From NCBI GenBank assembly GCA_009392515.1, contig VFGE01000026.1:66322-101377 (forward strand): a DNA stretch of 35,056 nt, written 5' to 3'. A model generated the notes under the pieces. It was not told where the DNA came from. It did no database searches and saw only the letters and a program-made list of their open reading frames with translations. Of the stretch, positions 16,051 to 25,079 are shown piece by piece. Source of the DNA: SAR202 cluster bacterium (lineage in GTDB: Bacteria > Chloroflexota > Dehalococcoidia > Lucifugimonadales > UBA6952). The first letter of the stretch is position 1, and each line of letters opens with the position of its first letter. Position numbers and translations under genes: made by a program.

Positions 16051-17097
16051 ATGAAAATTGGAATATTAAATATAACAGGGTATGGTGGAGTTGAATTAGC
16101 GAGATTACTAGCTAATCATCCAGAAGCCGAAATAGTTTCTATTACAGGAAGATCGCTTGCAGGTGAGCATATTTCTGACGTTTTTCCGCAATTAGATTTT
16201 ATGGATATGACTCTCCAAGATGAACTAAGTGGTAGTGTTGATGTTGTCTTTTCAGCCTTACCACAAGTTGCTAGCGCTCAAGCTTGCATGCCACTAATTA
16301 ACCAAGGTGTTAGAGTAATAGATTTCAGTGCTGACTTTAGGCTAAAAGATTCAGATATATACAAACAATGGTATGGCGAAAATCATCCATCACCGGAGTC
16401 ATTAACTAACTCGGTTTATGGTTTGTCTGAAATAAATAATAATCAAATAAAAGGAGCAAACCTAATAGCTAACCCGGGTTGCTATCCAACAAGTGCTTTA
16501 TTGGGACTAGCTCCTTTAATATATGGGGACATGGTCGATACGAATATTATTATAGATAGTAAATCTGGTGTTTCAGGCGCAGGCAGAACTCTAAGTTTGG
16601 GTACTCATTTTTCAGAAGTAAACGAAAGTGTAAATGCTTATGGTTTAGATGGGCATCGTCATCTGCCAGAAATAGTGCAGGAAGTAAATGGGTTTTATCA
16701 AAGAAATAATTTCAACCAGTCTTCTAGGATAACTTTTGTCCCCCACTTAATTCCTATGACAAGAGGTATATTGAGTACTTTATATCTTAATCCAAATCCA
16801 AGTTTCTTGGATTCTATTGAGAATGATCCAGATTTGATTTCTGAAATATATAAAGAATTCTATAATAATTCCAAATTTGTCAAAGTAGCAAAAAAATCTC
16901 CTCAAACAAAGCAAACCCTTGGAAATAATGATTGTATAATTTATCCGACTTTTGATAAACATACCGGTAGAGTAGTTGTAATCAGTGTCATAGACAATCT
17001 TGTCAAAGGTGCCGCTGGCCAAGCTATTCAGAATATGAATATTATGTTTGATTTGCCTGAAGATACAGGCCTTCAAAATATAGCAATATTCCCTTAA
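16051..17097 (+). CDS. argC: N-acetyl-gamma-glutamyl-phosphate reductase
   Basis: The 348-residue NADPH-dependent reductase makes N-acetylglutamate semialdehyde in arginine synthesis. The N-terminal nucleotide-binding loop (GYGGVELARLL), catalytic Cys144 in ANPGCYPTSALLGL, SGVSGAGR and the histidine-containing DGHRHLPEI are present. The frame extends to a TTG at 16036, but the ATG at 16051 gives the standard N terminus MKIGILNITGYGG. It is not followed by other arginine genes; a perfect hairpin and tRNA-Glu come next. No strong ribosome-binding site is visible. Confidence 0.95.
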   Translation: MKIGILNITGYGGVELARLLANHPEAEIVSITGRSLAGEHISDVFPQLDFMDMTLQDELSGSVDVVFSALPQVASAQACMPLINQGVRVIDFSADFRLKDSDIYKQWYGENHPSPESLTNSVYGLSEINNNQIKGANLIANPGCYPTSALLGLAPLIYGDMVDTNIIIDSKSGVSGAGRTLSLGTHFSEVNESVNAYGLDGHRHLPEIVQEVNGFYQRNNFNQSSRITFVPHLIPMTRGILSTLYLNPNPSFLDSIENDPDLISEIYKEFYNNSKFVKVAKKSPQTKQTLGNNDCIIYPTFDKHTGRVVVISVIDNLVKGAAGQAIQNMNIMFDLPEDTGLQNIAIFP

Positions 17098-17104
17098 CAT
17101 TTGC

Positions 17105-17124
17105 ACAGCCTTTTTTAAGGCTGT
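17105..17124. repeat. Perfect hairpin between argC and tRNA-Glu
   Basis: ACAGCCTT-TTTT-AAGGCTGT is an eight-base-pair palindrome seven bases after the argC stop. It has no T run on either strand, so it is a poor intrinsic terminator but may stabilise the argC mRNA end. Its arms repeat the anticodon stem of the tRNA about 60 bases downstream. Confidence 0.75.
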
Positions 17125-17138
17125 AAGATATGATCCAT

Positions 17139-17212
17139 GCCCCTATCGTCTAGAGGCCCAGGACACAGCCCTTTCAAGGCTGAGATCGCGGGTTCGAATC
17201 CCGCTGGGGGCA
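17139..17212 (+). tRNA. tRNA-Glu (anticodon UUC)
   Basis: A full cloverleaf can be drawn. The acceptor stem pairs GCCCCTA with TGGGGGC. The anticodon stem CAGCC/GGCTG encloses the loop CTTTCAA, whose middle TTC reads glutamate codons. The T arm is GCGGG-TTCGAAT-CCCGC. The discriminator is A and the CCA end is not encoded. It ends two bases before the convergent phosphoesterase stop. Confidence 0.96.
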
Positions 17213-17213
17213 T

Positions 17214-17786
17214 TTATACCCTTTTGTATTGATTTATATATTTGAGATAAACTATTTCAGCAGATACTACATTCTCTTTTATATCCAAAATGGCTAAAGT
17301 GCCTAGATCATGTTTTTTGTGTCGTATACCTGGATGCGCCGTACTGCCAGGGTTAACAAACAATTTACCTTGATACCATCCAATATACTCTTCGTGAGTA
17401 TCACTAAAACAAACAACATCTACAGTTTCTCCAAATTTTTGTTCAAGTAAAGAATCTATTGAAGTAGTATTTCTAAATTCGAGGGTGTCTGAAAAAACTA
17501 CGGATGGCCCTGGCCAATTTATATCATGTATCATTCCTATACGTATATCATCGACTTTTATTACTCTTGTTTGTTCAGCTAACCTTTCTCCGATTTCATG
17601 TGGATCCCCATATCCTCTCACAGCCTTTACTGGTGCAATAGTTTCTAAATGGTCCAAAATTCCTAATGTTTCCAAATCTCCACAATGAAGAATTAAATCA
17701 ACTGTTGATAAGATTTGTAATACCTCAATCGGTTGTCCTTTTCCATCTCCTAATTCATGTGTACATCCAACTACACCAATACGCAT
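17214..17786 (-). CDS. Calcineurin-like metallophosphoesterase (YfcE/MJ0936 type) with altered metal site
   Basis: The 190-residue protein has the overall plan of the small YfcE/MJ0936 phosphodiesterases: an N-terminal strand with a D-x-H-type motif, LILHCGD, VRGxxD, an IHD histidine and C-terminal NPGST. Several ligand positions differ from the family. The first motif is GCTH (Cys8 for Asp, His10 kept), GNxD is GYGD (Tyr59 for Asn), and GHTH is SDTH (Asp129 for His, His131 kept); Asp37 and His87 remain. Activity may be altered or lost. The gene converges on tRNA-Glu. A TATACT about 19 bases before the ATG may be its -10. Confidence 0.82.
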   Translation of the reverse strand: MRIGVVGCTHELGDGKGQPIEVLQILSTVDLILHCGDLETLGILDHLETIAPVKAVRGYGDPHEIGERLAEQTRVIKVDDIRIGMIHDINWPGPSVVFSDTLEFRNTTSIDSLLEQKFGETVDVVCFSDTHEEYIGWYQGKLFVNPGSTAHPGIRHKKHDLGTLAILDIKENVVSAEIVYLKYINQYKRV

Positions 17787-17874
17787 AATTCACATCCAAA
17801 ATAATAGTATAATGCCAAACTATAACAAATATAAACTTCTGCTACAATTACCTTCAAGAATAAACCTAACAAAC

Positions 17875-17903
17875 TTGACAGTGAACCTAGTCAGTGTTAT
17901 TAT
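17875..17903 (+). promoter_or_regulatory. Strong promoter of the ilv-leu operon
   Basis: TTGACA (17875-17880), 17 bases and TATTAT (17898-17903), with a TG one base upstream of the -10 making it extended as well. Transcription should start near 17910. Confidence 0.82.
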
Positions 17904-17909
17904 TTTTTT

Positions 17910-18150
17910 TTCACTGCTATGATTGGAAGTAGTAGGGAGATTAAGGCTAAATAGAGAGCTGACGGTAGCTGTAAGTCAGTAGCAAATCCTCCCGAACTCG
18001 TCCATGAGCGGCCAACTTGAAACGATAACATATTAGAGTTGGGGGTGAGCTCCTGAAGATTGCTCATAAAGAGTCTATTTCAATGAAGTAGGAAATAGGG
18101 TGGTAACGCGGGAATATTTGTCTCGTCCCTTATAAGGGGCGGGATTTTTT
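17910..18150 (+). promoter_or_regulatory. T-box riboswitch, leucine-specific (CTC specifier)
   Basis: The leader carries the AGAGAG Stem I motif (17953-17958). The specifier context CCCGAACTCGTCC holds the leucine codon CTC at 17997-17999. The T-box AGGGTGGTAACGCGG is at 18097-18111 and a terminator follows. The bulge TGGT (18101-18104) fits a tRNA ending ACCA, as for leucine tRNAs with discriminator A. Uncharged tRNA-Leu should promote readthrough into ilvBNC-leuACD. This fills the 390-base gap between the phosphoesterase and ilvB, apart from divergent promoters at its left end. Confidence 0.93.
18122..18150 (+). terminator. Regulated intrinsic terminator of the Leu T-box
   Basis: CTCGTCCCTT and AAGGGGCGGG form a hairpin with some G-T pairs, followed by TTTTTT and a further T-rich stretch. 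It lies just after the T-box sequence. Confidence 0.9.
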
Positions 18151-18178
18151 ATTTTAAAGATAATTTTTTGGAGGTATT

Positions 18179-19873
18179 ATGAAGCTTACAGGCGCTCAGA
18201 TGGTATGCGAGAGCCTAATCCGAGAGGGTGTTGATACTATGTTTGGCATACCAGGCGGTGCAATATTGCCTTTGTATCAAACTTTTCATCAGTACCCGCA
18301 ATTAAAACACATACTTGTTCGGCACGAGCAAGGTGCAGCGATGGCTGCAGATGGGTATTATAGAGTAACTGGGAAAGTAGGGGTTGCTATGGCGACCTCA
18401 GGCCCTGGAGCAACCAATTTGGTAACTGGATTAGCTACTGCTCAAATGGATTCTACTGCTGTAGTAGCAATAACAGGCCAAGTATCTAGAGGAGCTATAG
18501 GTAAAGATGCTTTTCAGGAATGTGATATTACAGGAGTAACGCTACCAGTAACTAAACACAATTATTTAGTTATGGATATAAATGATATACCTCGTGTCAT
18601 AAAAGAAGCATTTTATTTAGCTAAATCTGGACGTCCAGGTCCTGTTTTAGTTGATATACCTAAAGATTTATTTACTGAAGAGGCAGAATTTATATATCCA
18701 GAAACTGTTGAAATTCCTGGTTATAACCCTACTCTTGAAGGAAATATGTCTCAAATAAAAAAAGCTGCGTCCTTGATTAATTCAGCAAAAAAACCAGTTA
18801 TTTTATCTGGACATGGCGCAGTTTTATCACGAGCATTTGATGAAGTTAAAGATTTAGCAGAACGAGCTCAAATACCTGTTATTACAACTTTGCTAGGTAT
18901 TAGTTCTTTTCCTGAAACTCACGTCCTTAGTTTAGGTATGCCTGGAATGCATGGTGTTGCCTATGCTAGTATGGCTTTAGATCAGGCTGATTTAATAGTT
19001 AGTTTAGGAGCCAGGTTTGATGATCGTGTTACAGGTAAACTTACTTCCTTTGCTCCTAATGCAAAGATCATACATATAGATATAGATCCTTCTGTAATAG
19101 GACAAAATGTTAGAACACAAGTTCCATTAGTCGGCGATGTGAAAAATGTTTTACAGACACTTATTCCACAGGTTAAGCAAAATAACCATGAAGAATGGGT
19201 ACAACATATTGAAGAAATGAGAATTAACCATCCTTCTCTTCGATTAAAAGAAAAAGAAAACCTAACACAGCAATATATAATCAAGAAAATATCAGACATA
19301 ACTCAAGGTGGCGCAGTAGTTGTAACAGGAGTTGGCCAACATCAAATGTGGACAGCTCAATATTATACTTTTTCACAACCAAATTCATGGGTAACCTCAG
19401 GCGGACTTGGAACTATGGGGTTTGAAGTCCCTGCAGCAATGGGGGCTCAGGTTGGAAAACCTGACTCCGTAGTATGGTCTATTTGTGGAGACGGTGGGTT
19501 TCAAATGACTTTAAGTGACCTTGCGACTATTGTTGAAAATAAATTACCAATTAAATTTGCGATCATGAATAACCATTTTCTAGGAATGGTTAGACAATGG
19601 CAACATTTATTTTACGAAGATACTTTTACAGCAACTGAATATTCCGGCAATCCTGATTTTGTTAAATTAGCAGAAGCGTATGGAATACATTCTTTTAGAG
19701 TGACAGAAAAATCTGAAGTTGATAACGCTATAACTGATGCAATGAAACATGATGGACCTGTATTAATAGACTTTATGGTTGATCATGAAGAAAATGTATA
19801 CCCCATGATTCCACCCGGGGAGAGCGTTCAAGAAATCGTAGAAGAACCTACGGAGGAACCAACGTGGCGATAG
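18179..19873 (+). CDS. ilvB: Acetolactate synthase large subunit
   Basis: The 564-residue ThDP-dependent enzyme makes acetolactate and acetohydroxybutyrate for valine, leucine and isoleucine. Catalytic Glu50 lies in VRHEQGAAMAADGY. The FAD/middle domain follows, and the C-terminal ThDP motif reads GDGGFQMTLSDLATIVENK with LPIKFAIMNN. The biosynthetic rather than catabolic form is indicated by the partner ilvN and by operon context. GGAGG lies seven bases before the ATG. Confidence 0.96.
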   Translation: MKLTGAQMVCESLIREGVDTMFGIPGGAILPLYQTFHQYPQLKHILVRHEQGAAMAADGYYRVTGKVGVAMATSGPGATNLVTGLATAQMDSTAVVAITGQVSRGAIGKDAFQECDITGVTLPVTKHNYLVMDINDIPRVIKEAFYLAKSGRPGPVLVDIPKDLFTEEAEFIYPETVEIPGYNPTLEGNMSQIKKAASLINSAKKPVILSGHGAVLSRAFDEVKDLAERAQIPVITTLLGISSFPETHVLSLGMPGMHGVAYASMALDQADLIVSLGARFDDRVTGKLTSFAPNAKIIHIDIDPSVIGQNVRTQVPLVGDVKNVLQTLIPQVKQNNHEEWVQHIEEMRINHPSLRLKEKENLTQQYIIKKISDITQGGAVVVTGVGQHQMWTAQYYTFSQPNSWVTSGGLGTMGFEVPAAMGAQVGKPDSVVWSICGDGGFQMTLSDLATIVENKLPIKFAIMNNHFLGMVRQWQHLFYEDTFTATEYSGNPDFVKLAEAYGIHSFRVTEKSEVDNAITDAMKHDGPVLIDFMVDHEENVYPMIPPGESVQEIVEEPTEEPTWR

Positions 19874-20430
19874 GTGAGCATACTTTAGTTGCATTAGTTT
19901 TACATCAACCCGGTGTTCTCAATCGAATCTCAGGTATGTTTAGACGTAGGGGGTTTAATATTTCTAGTTTGTCAGTAGGACAAAGTGAATCTGAAGAGTT
20001 AGCTCGTATGACCTTTGTTGTTCAAGGAGATGATGCAATTGTTGAACAGGTTACAAAACAATTATATAAACTTGTTGATGTAGTTCGTGTTACGGATTTA
20101 GACGAAGATAATTCTATTGTGCGAGAAATGGCTCTCGTTAAGGTTTCTTCAACTAATCAGAACAGATCTGAAATCATACAGATAAGTGAAATATTTAGGT
20201 CGAAAATTGTTGACGTTGGTGCAGAAACGGTTGTAATTGAAATTACCGGAGACCAATCTAAGATAAATAGGTTTATTATTTTATTACAACCATTTGGAGT
20301 CAGAGAAGTTATGCGTACAGGGGCAGTTGCCATGTCGAGAGGCACTACTGTAACTGCTCAAATAGATAACAATGTTTCTGGTGCTTCAAGAGTTAATATT
20401 CGTCCAAAAGATTATGATCAAAATTTATAA
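19864..20430 (+). CDS. ilvN: Acetolactate synthase regulatory subunit
   Basis: The 188-residue small subunit begins with an ACT domain (HTLVALVLHQPGVLNRISGMFRRRGFNISSLSVG) that binds valine in this family, followed by a second C-terminal domain. The GTG start at 19864 overlaps ilvB by ten bases and is preceded by GGAGG inside the ilvB 3' end, so the two subunits are probably translationally coupled. Confidence 0.95.
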   Translation: MAIGEHTLVALVLHQPGVLNRISGMFRRRGFNISSLSVGQSESEELARMTFVVQGDDAIVEQVTKQLYKLVDVVRVTDLDEDNSIVREMALVKVSSTNQNRSEIIQISEIFRSKIVDVGAETVVIEITGDQSKINRFIILLQPFGVREVMRTGAVAMSRGTTVTAQIDNNVSGASRVNIRPKDYDQNL

Positions 20431-20452
20431 AATAGAATTAGAGGTGTATTAG

Positions 20453-21454
20453 ATGGCGGCAAAGGTATATTACGATAAAGATGCGGATAGTTCATATATT
20501 GCAGATAAAACTGTTGCAATAATTGGGTATGGTAGCCAAGGACATGCTCATGCTTTAAACATGAAAGACAATGGTGTAAAAGTTATTATTGGGTTGTATG
20601 AAGGAAGTTCAAGTTGGTCAAAAGCTGAAGATGATGGGTTTGAGGTTATGACTACCTCTGAAGCTACAGAAAATGCTGATATTATAATGATGCTCTTACC
20701 TGATACAAGCCAAGCAGAGGTTTTCAAAAATGAAGTAGAACCAAAGCTAACTTCAGGTAAAAGTATTGCTTTTGCTCATGGCTTTACTATTCATTATCAA
20801 ACAATAGTTCCTAATTCAAACATTGACGTTTGGATGATAGCCCCTAAAGCTCCAGGGCATCGAGTTAGGGCAGTTTTTCAACAAGGAAATGGTGTGCCTT
20901 CTCTTATTGCTGTACATCAAGACTATACTGGTAATGCTAAAAATATAGCTCTTGCGTATGCACAGGCTATTGGTTCTATGAGAGCAGGGGTTTTAGAAAC
21001 TACTTTCAAAGAAGAAACAGAGACTGACTTATTTGGGGAACAAGCTGTTTTATGCGGTGGAGTTACCTCATTAGTTCAATCTGCATATGAAACTATGGTT
21101 GAGGCTGGATATCAACCCGAATCAGCATATTTTGAAGTTATGCATGAATTGAAATTAATAGTAGATCTACTTTATGAAGGCGGTATGGAATATATGTGGT
21201 ATTCAGTAAGTGATACAGCTGAATATGGTGGTCTTACAAGAGGCCCAAGAGTAGTTGATGAATCTGTTAAAGAAAATATGAAAAAAGTTATGGAAGAAAT
21301 CCAAAATGGGACGTTTGCTAGAGAATGGATTACTGAAAATGACGAAGGTAGACCAACCTTTCATCGAACAAGAAAAGAAAATGCAAGCCATCCTATTGAA
21401 TCGATAGGTAAAGATCTAAGGGGTATGATGCCATGGCTAAAGGATACCGTTTAA
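20453..21454 (+). CDS. ilvC: Ketol-acid reductoisomerase, class I
   Basis: The 333-residue enzyme isomerises and reduces acetolactate. The Rossmann loop [12 protein letters not shown] (residues 25-36) and the metal-binding [11 protein letters not shown] and helical C-terminal region [13 protein letters not shown] are present, with class I length. The cofactor-specificity loop reads GLYEGSSSW (47-55), with Tyr49 and Glu50 where NADPH enzymes often have Arg and Lys/Pro. This might mean altered NADH/NADPH preference. It lies between ilvN and leuA in the T-box operon. Confidence 0.95.
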   Translation: MAAKVYYDKDADSSYIADKTVAIIGYGSQGHAHALNMKDNGVKVIIGLYEGSSSWSKAEDDGFEVMTTSEATENADIIMMLLPDTSQAEVFKNEVEPKLTSGKSIAFAHGFTIHYQTIVPNSNIDVWMIAPKAPGHRVRAVFQQGNGVPSLIAVHQDYTGNAKNIALAYAQAIGSMRAGVLETTFKEETETDLFGEQAVLCGGVTSLVQSAYETMVEAGYQPESAYFEVMHELKLIVDLLYEGGMEYMWYSVSDTAEYGGLTRGPRVVDESVKENMKKVMEEIQNGTFAREWITENDEGRPTFHRTRKENASHPIESIGKDLRGMMPWLKDTV

Positions 21455-21487
21455 TTTAATTAGGCAAGGTAGAACAGGGGAGATATT

Positions 21488-23008
21488 ATGACAGATAAAG
21501 TGCTAATACTAGATACAACACTTCGTGACGGTGAACAAGCAGCTGGTGCAGCAATGACAATTGATGAAAAGTTTGAAGTTGCACAACAACTTGACCGACT
21601 GGGTGTAGATATTATCGAAGCTGGTTTCCCCATGAGTTCTCCTGGGGACTTTGCAGCAGTAAAGAAGATTGCAGATGAAATAAGACGACCTATTATAGCT
21701 GCTTTATCTCATGCAAATAATAAAGCTGTTGATAGGACATGGGAAGCAATTAAAGGTGCAGCTCATCCAAGAATTCATATATTTTTGTCAAGCTCTGACA
21801 TTCATATTGCCCACCAACTAAAAAAGAATCGTGAGGAAGTTTTGGCAATGGCAGTAGATAATGTCGCTCGTGCTAAAGGGTATTGCGACGACGTGGAATT
21901 TTCTCCTATGGATGCTACTCGAACTGACCCAGAGTATTTATTTGGGATGCTTGAAGCATGCATAAATGCAGGCGCAACTACTTTAAATATTCCAGATACA
22001 GTTGGTTATGCAGATCCAAGAGAATTTGCAAGATTACTTGTAGACATACAAGAAAAAGTTCCCAATATAGACAAGGCAAGAATTAGTGTGCATTGCCATA
22101 ATGATTTAGGTATGGCTGTGGCTAATAGTTTAGCTGCTGTAAAAGTAGGTGCTCGTCAAGTTGAAGGATGCATTAACGGTATTGGGGAAAGAGCAGGGAA
22201 TGCTGCACTTGAAGAAGTTATTATGGCTCTCCATACTCGTAAAGATTATTATCAAGTCGAACTTAATATAGATCCAACACAGATATATAGGTCTAGTAGA
22301 TTAGTTAGCGATATAACTGGATTCGCTATTCAGCCTAATAAAGCAGTAACGGGTGGAAATGCATTTCGACATGCATCAGGAATACACCAAGATGGATTAC
22401 TCAAAGATCGAACTACTTATGAAATCATGGACCCTCAAATGGTAGGGTGGCCAAGTAGTGAATTAGTTTTAGGTAAACTCAGTGGTAGACATGGTTTAAA
22501 ATCTAGATTAAATGAATTAGGCTACGAACCATCTGATGCAGAATTAAATAGATTATTTGAAGAGTTTAAGTTGCTAGCTGACAAAAAAAGAGAAGTAACT
22601 GATAGAGATTTAGAAGCATTAATGAAGGATCAAAGAAGAAGTTTTGATGAAACTTTTACCTTAGATCAAATTCAAGTTACATGCGGCGATCAAGGTATCC
22701 CGACAGCAACAATTACAGTTACTGGCCCTGACGGAGCTTCTAAAACTGATGCTGCAACAGGAACTGGCCCTGTAGATGCTGTTTATCAAGCTATAAATAG
22801 AGTTATAAATGTAGATAATGAACTAACTGAATTTAGTGTCAAATCTGTTACTGAAGGTATTGATGCTGTGGGTGAAGTAGTTATTAGAATTGTTAGTCAA
22901 GAGGCAGAATACGTCGGTAGAGGTGCAGATACTGATATAATTGTTGCTTCTGCTAAAGCTTATATGAACGCTCTTAATCGACTATTAAGTATTGGTGTTA
23001 CTAACTAG
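21488..23008 (+). CDS. leuA: 2-isopropylmalate synthase
   Basis: The 506-residue enzyme condenses acetyl-CoA with 2-oxoisovalerate. The catalytic TIM barrel has DTTLRDGEQ (9-17) and the metal-binding [21 protein letters not shown] and the C-terminal LeuA dimer/regulatory domain (from about residue 390) follow. Leucine feedback is expected from that domain. Citramalate synthase is a related alternative but is less likely beside leuC and leuD. A GGGGAG site precedes the ATG. Confidence 0.93.
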   Translation: MTDKVLILDTTLRDGEQAAGAAMTIDEKFEVAQQLDRLGVDIIEAGFPMSSPGDFAAVKKIADEIRRPIIAALSHANNKAVDRTWEAIKGAAHPRIHIFLSSSDIHIAHQLKKNREEVLAMAVDNVARAKGYCDDVEFSPMDATRTDPEYLFGMLEACINAGATTLNIPDTVGYADPREFARLLVDIQEKVPNIDKARISVHCHNDLGMAVANSLAAVKVGARQVEGCINGIGERAGNAALEEVIMALHTRKDYYQVELNIDPTQIYRSSRLVSDITGFAIQPNKAVTGGNAFRHASGIHQDGLLKDRTTYEIMDPQMVGWPSSELVLGKLSGRHGLKSRLNELGYEPSDAELNRLFEEFKLLADKKREVTDRDLEALMKDQRRSFDETFTLDQIQVTCGDQGIPTATITVTGPDGASKTDAATGTGPVDAVYQAINRVINVDNELTEFSVKSVTEGIDAVGEVVIRIVSQEAEYVGRGADTDIIVASAKAYMNALNRLLSIGVTN

Positions 23009-23049
23009 AAAGAATTCTTTGTATTTTCGATAATTTAAGAGAGGGAATC

Positions 23050-24456
23050 ATGGGGAAAACGCTATTTGATAAAATTTGGGATGAACATGTGGTTGTTCAA
23101 GATATAGATAAACCGTCATTGTTGTATATTGATTTACATTTAATTCATGAAGTGACATCACCACAAGCATTTGATGGTCTTCGAGAGAACAATCGAAAAG
23201 TTAGAAGACCAGAACTTACTATTGCTACAGTAGATCATAACGTACCTACCAAAGATAGACACTTACCGATAGCAGACCAAATTTCAAGAACACAAATTGA
23301 GTATTTAGATAGAAATGTTAAAGAATTTGGTATTACCTATTATGGAATGAATAGTGCCGGGCAAGGTATTGTTCATGTGATTGGGCCAGAACAAGGATAT
23401 ACTCAACCAGGCAAAACAATTGTTTGCGGTGACTCTCACACATCTACTCATGGAGCTTTTGGGGCACTAGCCTTTGGTATCGGAACTTCTGAAGTAGAAC
23501 ATGTACTAGCCACACAATGTTTACGTCAAAGCAAACCCAAAACAATGGAAGTTAGAGTAGATGGCACATTGCCTTTTGGGGTTACTGCTAAAGATATAAT
23601 CTTGGGTGTAATAGGTCAAATAGGCGTCGATGGTGCTGTAGGGCATGTTATTGAGTATACAGGTGAGGCAATTCGTTCTTTATCGATGGAAGGCAGAATG
23701 ACTGTTTGTAACATGTCAATTGAAGCTGGAGGTCGAGCAGGAATGATTGCCCCGGACGAAACTACTTATGAATATTTAAAAGGACGGCCTCACTGTCCTA
23801 AAGGAAGAAACTTTGATAAAGCTATTGAAAAATGGGATCAATACAAAAGTGATCCTGATGCTGAATATGATAAAGTAGTTATAATCAATGCTGAAGATTT
23901 AGCTCCTTTTGTAACTTGGGGTACTAACCCAGGGATGGTTGCAAAAGTTACAGACTCTGTACCTGATCCTGATTCTTTTGAATTAGAGAGTCAACAATTA
24001 GCAGGGCAAAAAGCTTTGCAATATATGCAACTAGATGCTGGTACGCCAATAACAGATATATCATTAGATAGGGTGTTTATTGGATCATGTACTAATTCCC
24101 GTATTGAAGACTTACGTGCAGCAGCAGAAGTTGTTAAAGGGTACACTGTAAGTGAAACAGTTAGTGCAATGGTGGTTCCTGGATCATTTAAAGTTAAAGA
24201 GAAAGCTGAAAAAGAAGGATTAGATCGAATATTTAAAGAATCTGGATTTGAATGGCGTGATGCGGGCTGCTCTATGTGTTTAGGAATGAATCCAGATATT
24301 TTATCTCCTGGAGAAAGATGCGCTTCTACTTCAAATAGAAATTTTGAAGGTAGGCAAGGACCAGGTGGTCTTACTCATTTAGTAAGCCCACAAATGGCAG
24401 CAGCAGCTGCAATTCAAGGCACTTTTGTTGATATTAGAGACTGGTCTTTTAAATAA
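23050..24456 (+). CDS. leuC: 3-isopropylmalate dehydratase large subunit
   Basis: The 468-residue aconitase-family subunit carries the three 4Fe-4S cysteines in [10 protein letters not shown] and [11 protein letters not shown], and the substrate-binding [19 protein letters not shown] motif. With LeuD it converts 2- to 3-isopropylmalate. Length matches the bacterial LeuC form. A GAGGGA ribosome-binding site precedes the ATG. The 40-base gap to leuA holds no terminator. Confidence 0.95.
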   Translation: MGKTLFDKIWDEHVVVQDIDKPSLLYIDLHLIHEVTSPQAFDGLRENNRKVRRPELTIATVDHNVPTKDRHLPIADQISRTQIEYLDRNVKEFGITYYGMNSAGQGIVHVIGPEQGYTQPGKTIVCGDSHTSTHGAFGALAFGIGTSEVEHVLATQCLRQSKPKTMEVRVDGTLPFGVTAKDIILGVIGQIGVDGAVGHVIEYTGEAIRSLSMEGRMTVCNMSIEAGGRAGMIAPDETTYEYLKGRPHCPKGRNFDKAIEKWDQYKSDPDAEYDKVVIINAEDLAPFVTWGTNPGMVAKVTDSVPDPDSFELESQQLAGQKALQYMQLDAGTPITDISLDRVFIGSCTNSRIEDLRAAAEVVKGYTVSETVSAMVVPGSFKVKEKAEKEGLDRIFKESGFEWRDAGCSMCLGMNPDILSPGERCASTSNRNFEGRQGPGGLTHLVSPQMAAAAAIQGTFVDIRDWSFK

Positions 24457-24476
24457 AATAATAAAGGGATATATTC

Positions 24477-25070
24477 ATGGAAAAATATAATAAAACAAAT
24501 GGAAAAGTCCTTCCTTTAGATCGAGCTAATGTGGATACTGATCAAATTATACCTGCAAAGTACTTAAAACGAGTGGAAAAAACAGGATTCGGTCAATATT
24601 TATTCGATGCTTGGCGAAAATTACCAGATGGATCTTTAAACCCAGATTTCATTTTAAATGATGAGCGTTATACTGGGGCAACTATTTTGGTTGCTGGGCC
24701 TAATTTTGGAAGTGGATCTTCGCGAGAACATGCACCGTGGGCTTTAAATGATTATGGCTTTAGAACTATTTTAGCCCCGAGTTTTGCTGATATTTTTAGA
24801 AATAACTGCTTTCAGAATGGGATGTTGCCGATAGTTTTAGATCAAGAAATTATTGATAAGATTATCCAAAAATCTTCGAAAAATCCAGACTACTCATTAA
24901 CAGTAGATCTTGAGAGTGGTGTTATTAGCGATTCTGAAGAATTAACAATTGAATTCACAATTGATTCTTTTAAAAAACACTGCCTGATCGAAGGATTAGA
25001 TGATATTGGTTTGACTTTGTCTGAAGAATCAATGATCAAAAACTTTGAATCGAGACACGTGATAAGTTAG
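24477..25070 (+). CDS. leuD: 3-isopropylmalate dehydratase small subunit
   Basis: The 197-residue swivelling-domain subunit shows DRANVDTDQIIPAKYLK near the N terminus, the GPNFGSGSSREHAPWAL motif and the SFADIFRNNCFQNGMLPI segment of the bacterial LeuD group. It completes the dehydratase with LeuC, 20 bases upstream. It is the last biosynthetic gene of the operon; leuB does not follow. Confidence 0.95.
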   Translation: MEKYNKTNGKVLPLDRANVDTDQIIPAKYLKRVEKTGFGQYLFDAWRKLPDGSLNPDFILNDERYTGATILVAGPNFGSGSSREHAPWALNDYGFRTILAPSFADIFRNNCFQNGMLPIVLDQEIIDKIIQKSSKNPDYSLTVDLESGVISDSEELTIEFTIDSFKKHCLIEGLDDIGLTLSEESMIKNFESRHVIS

Positions 25071-25079
25071 ATTTAGATT

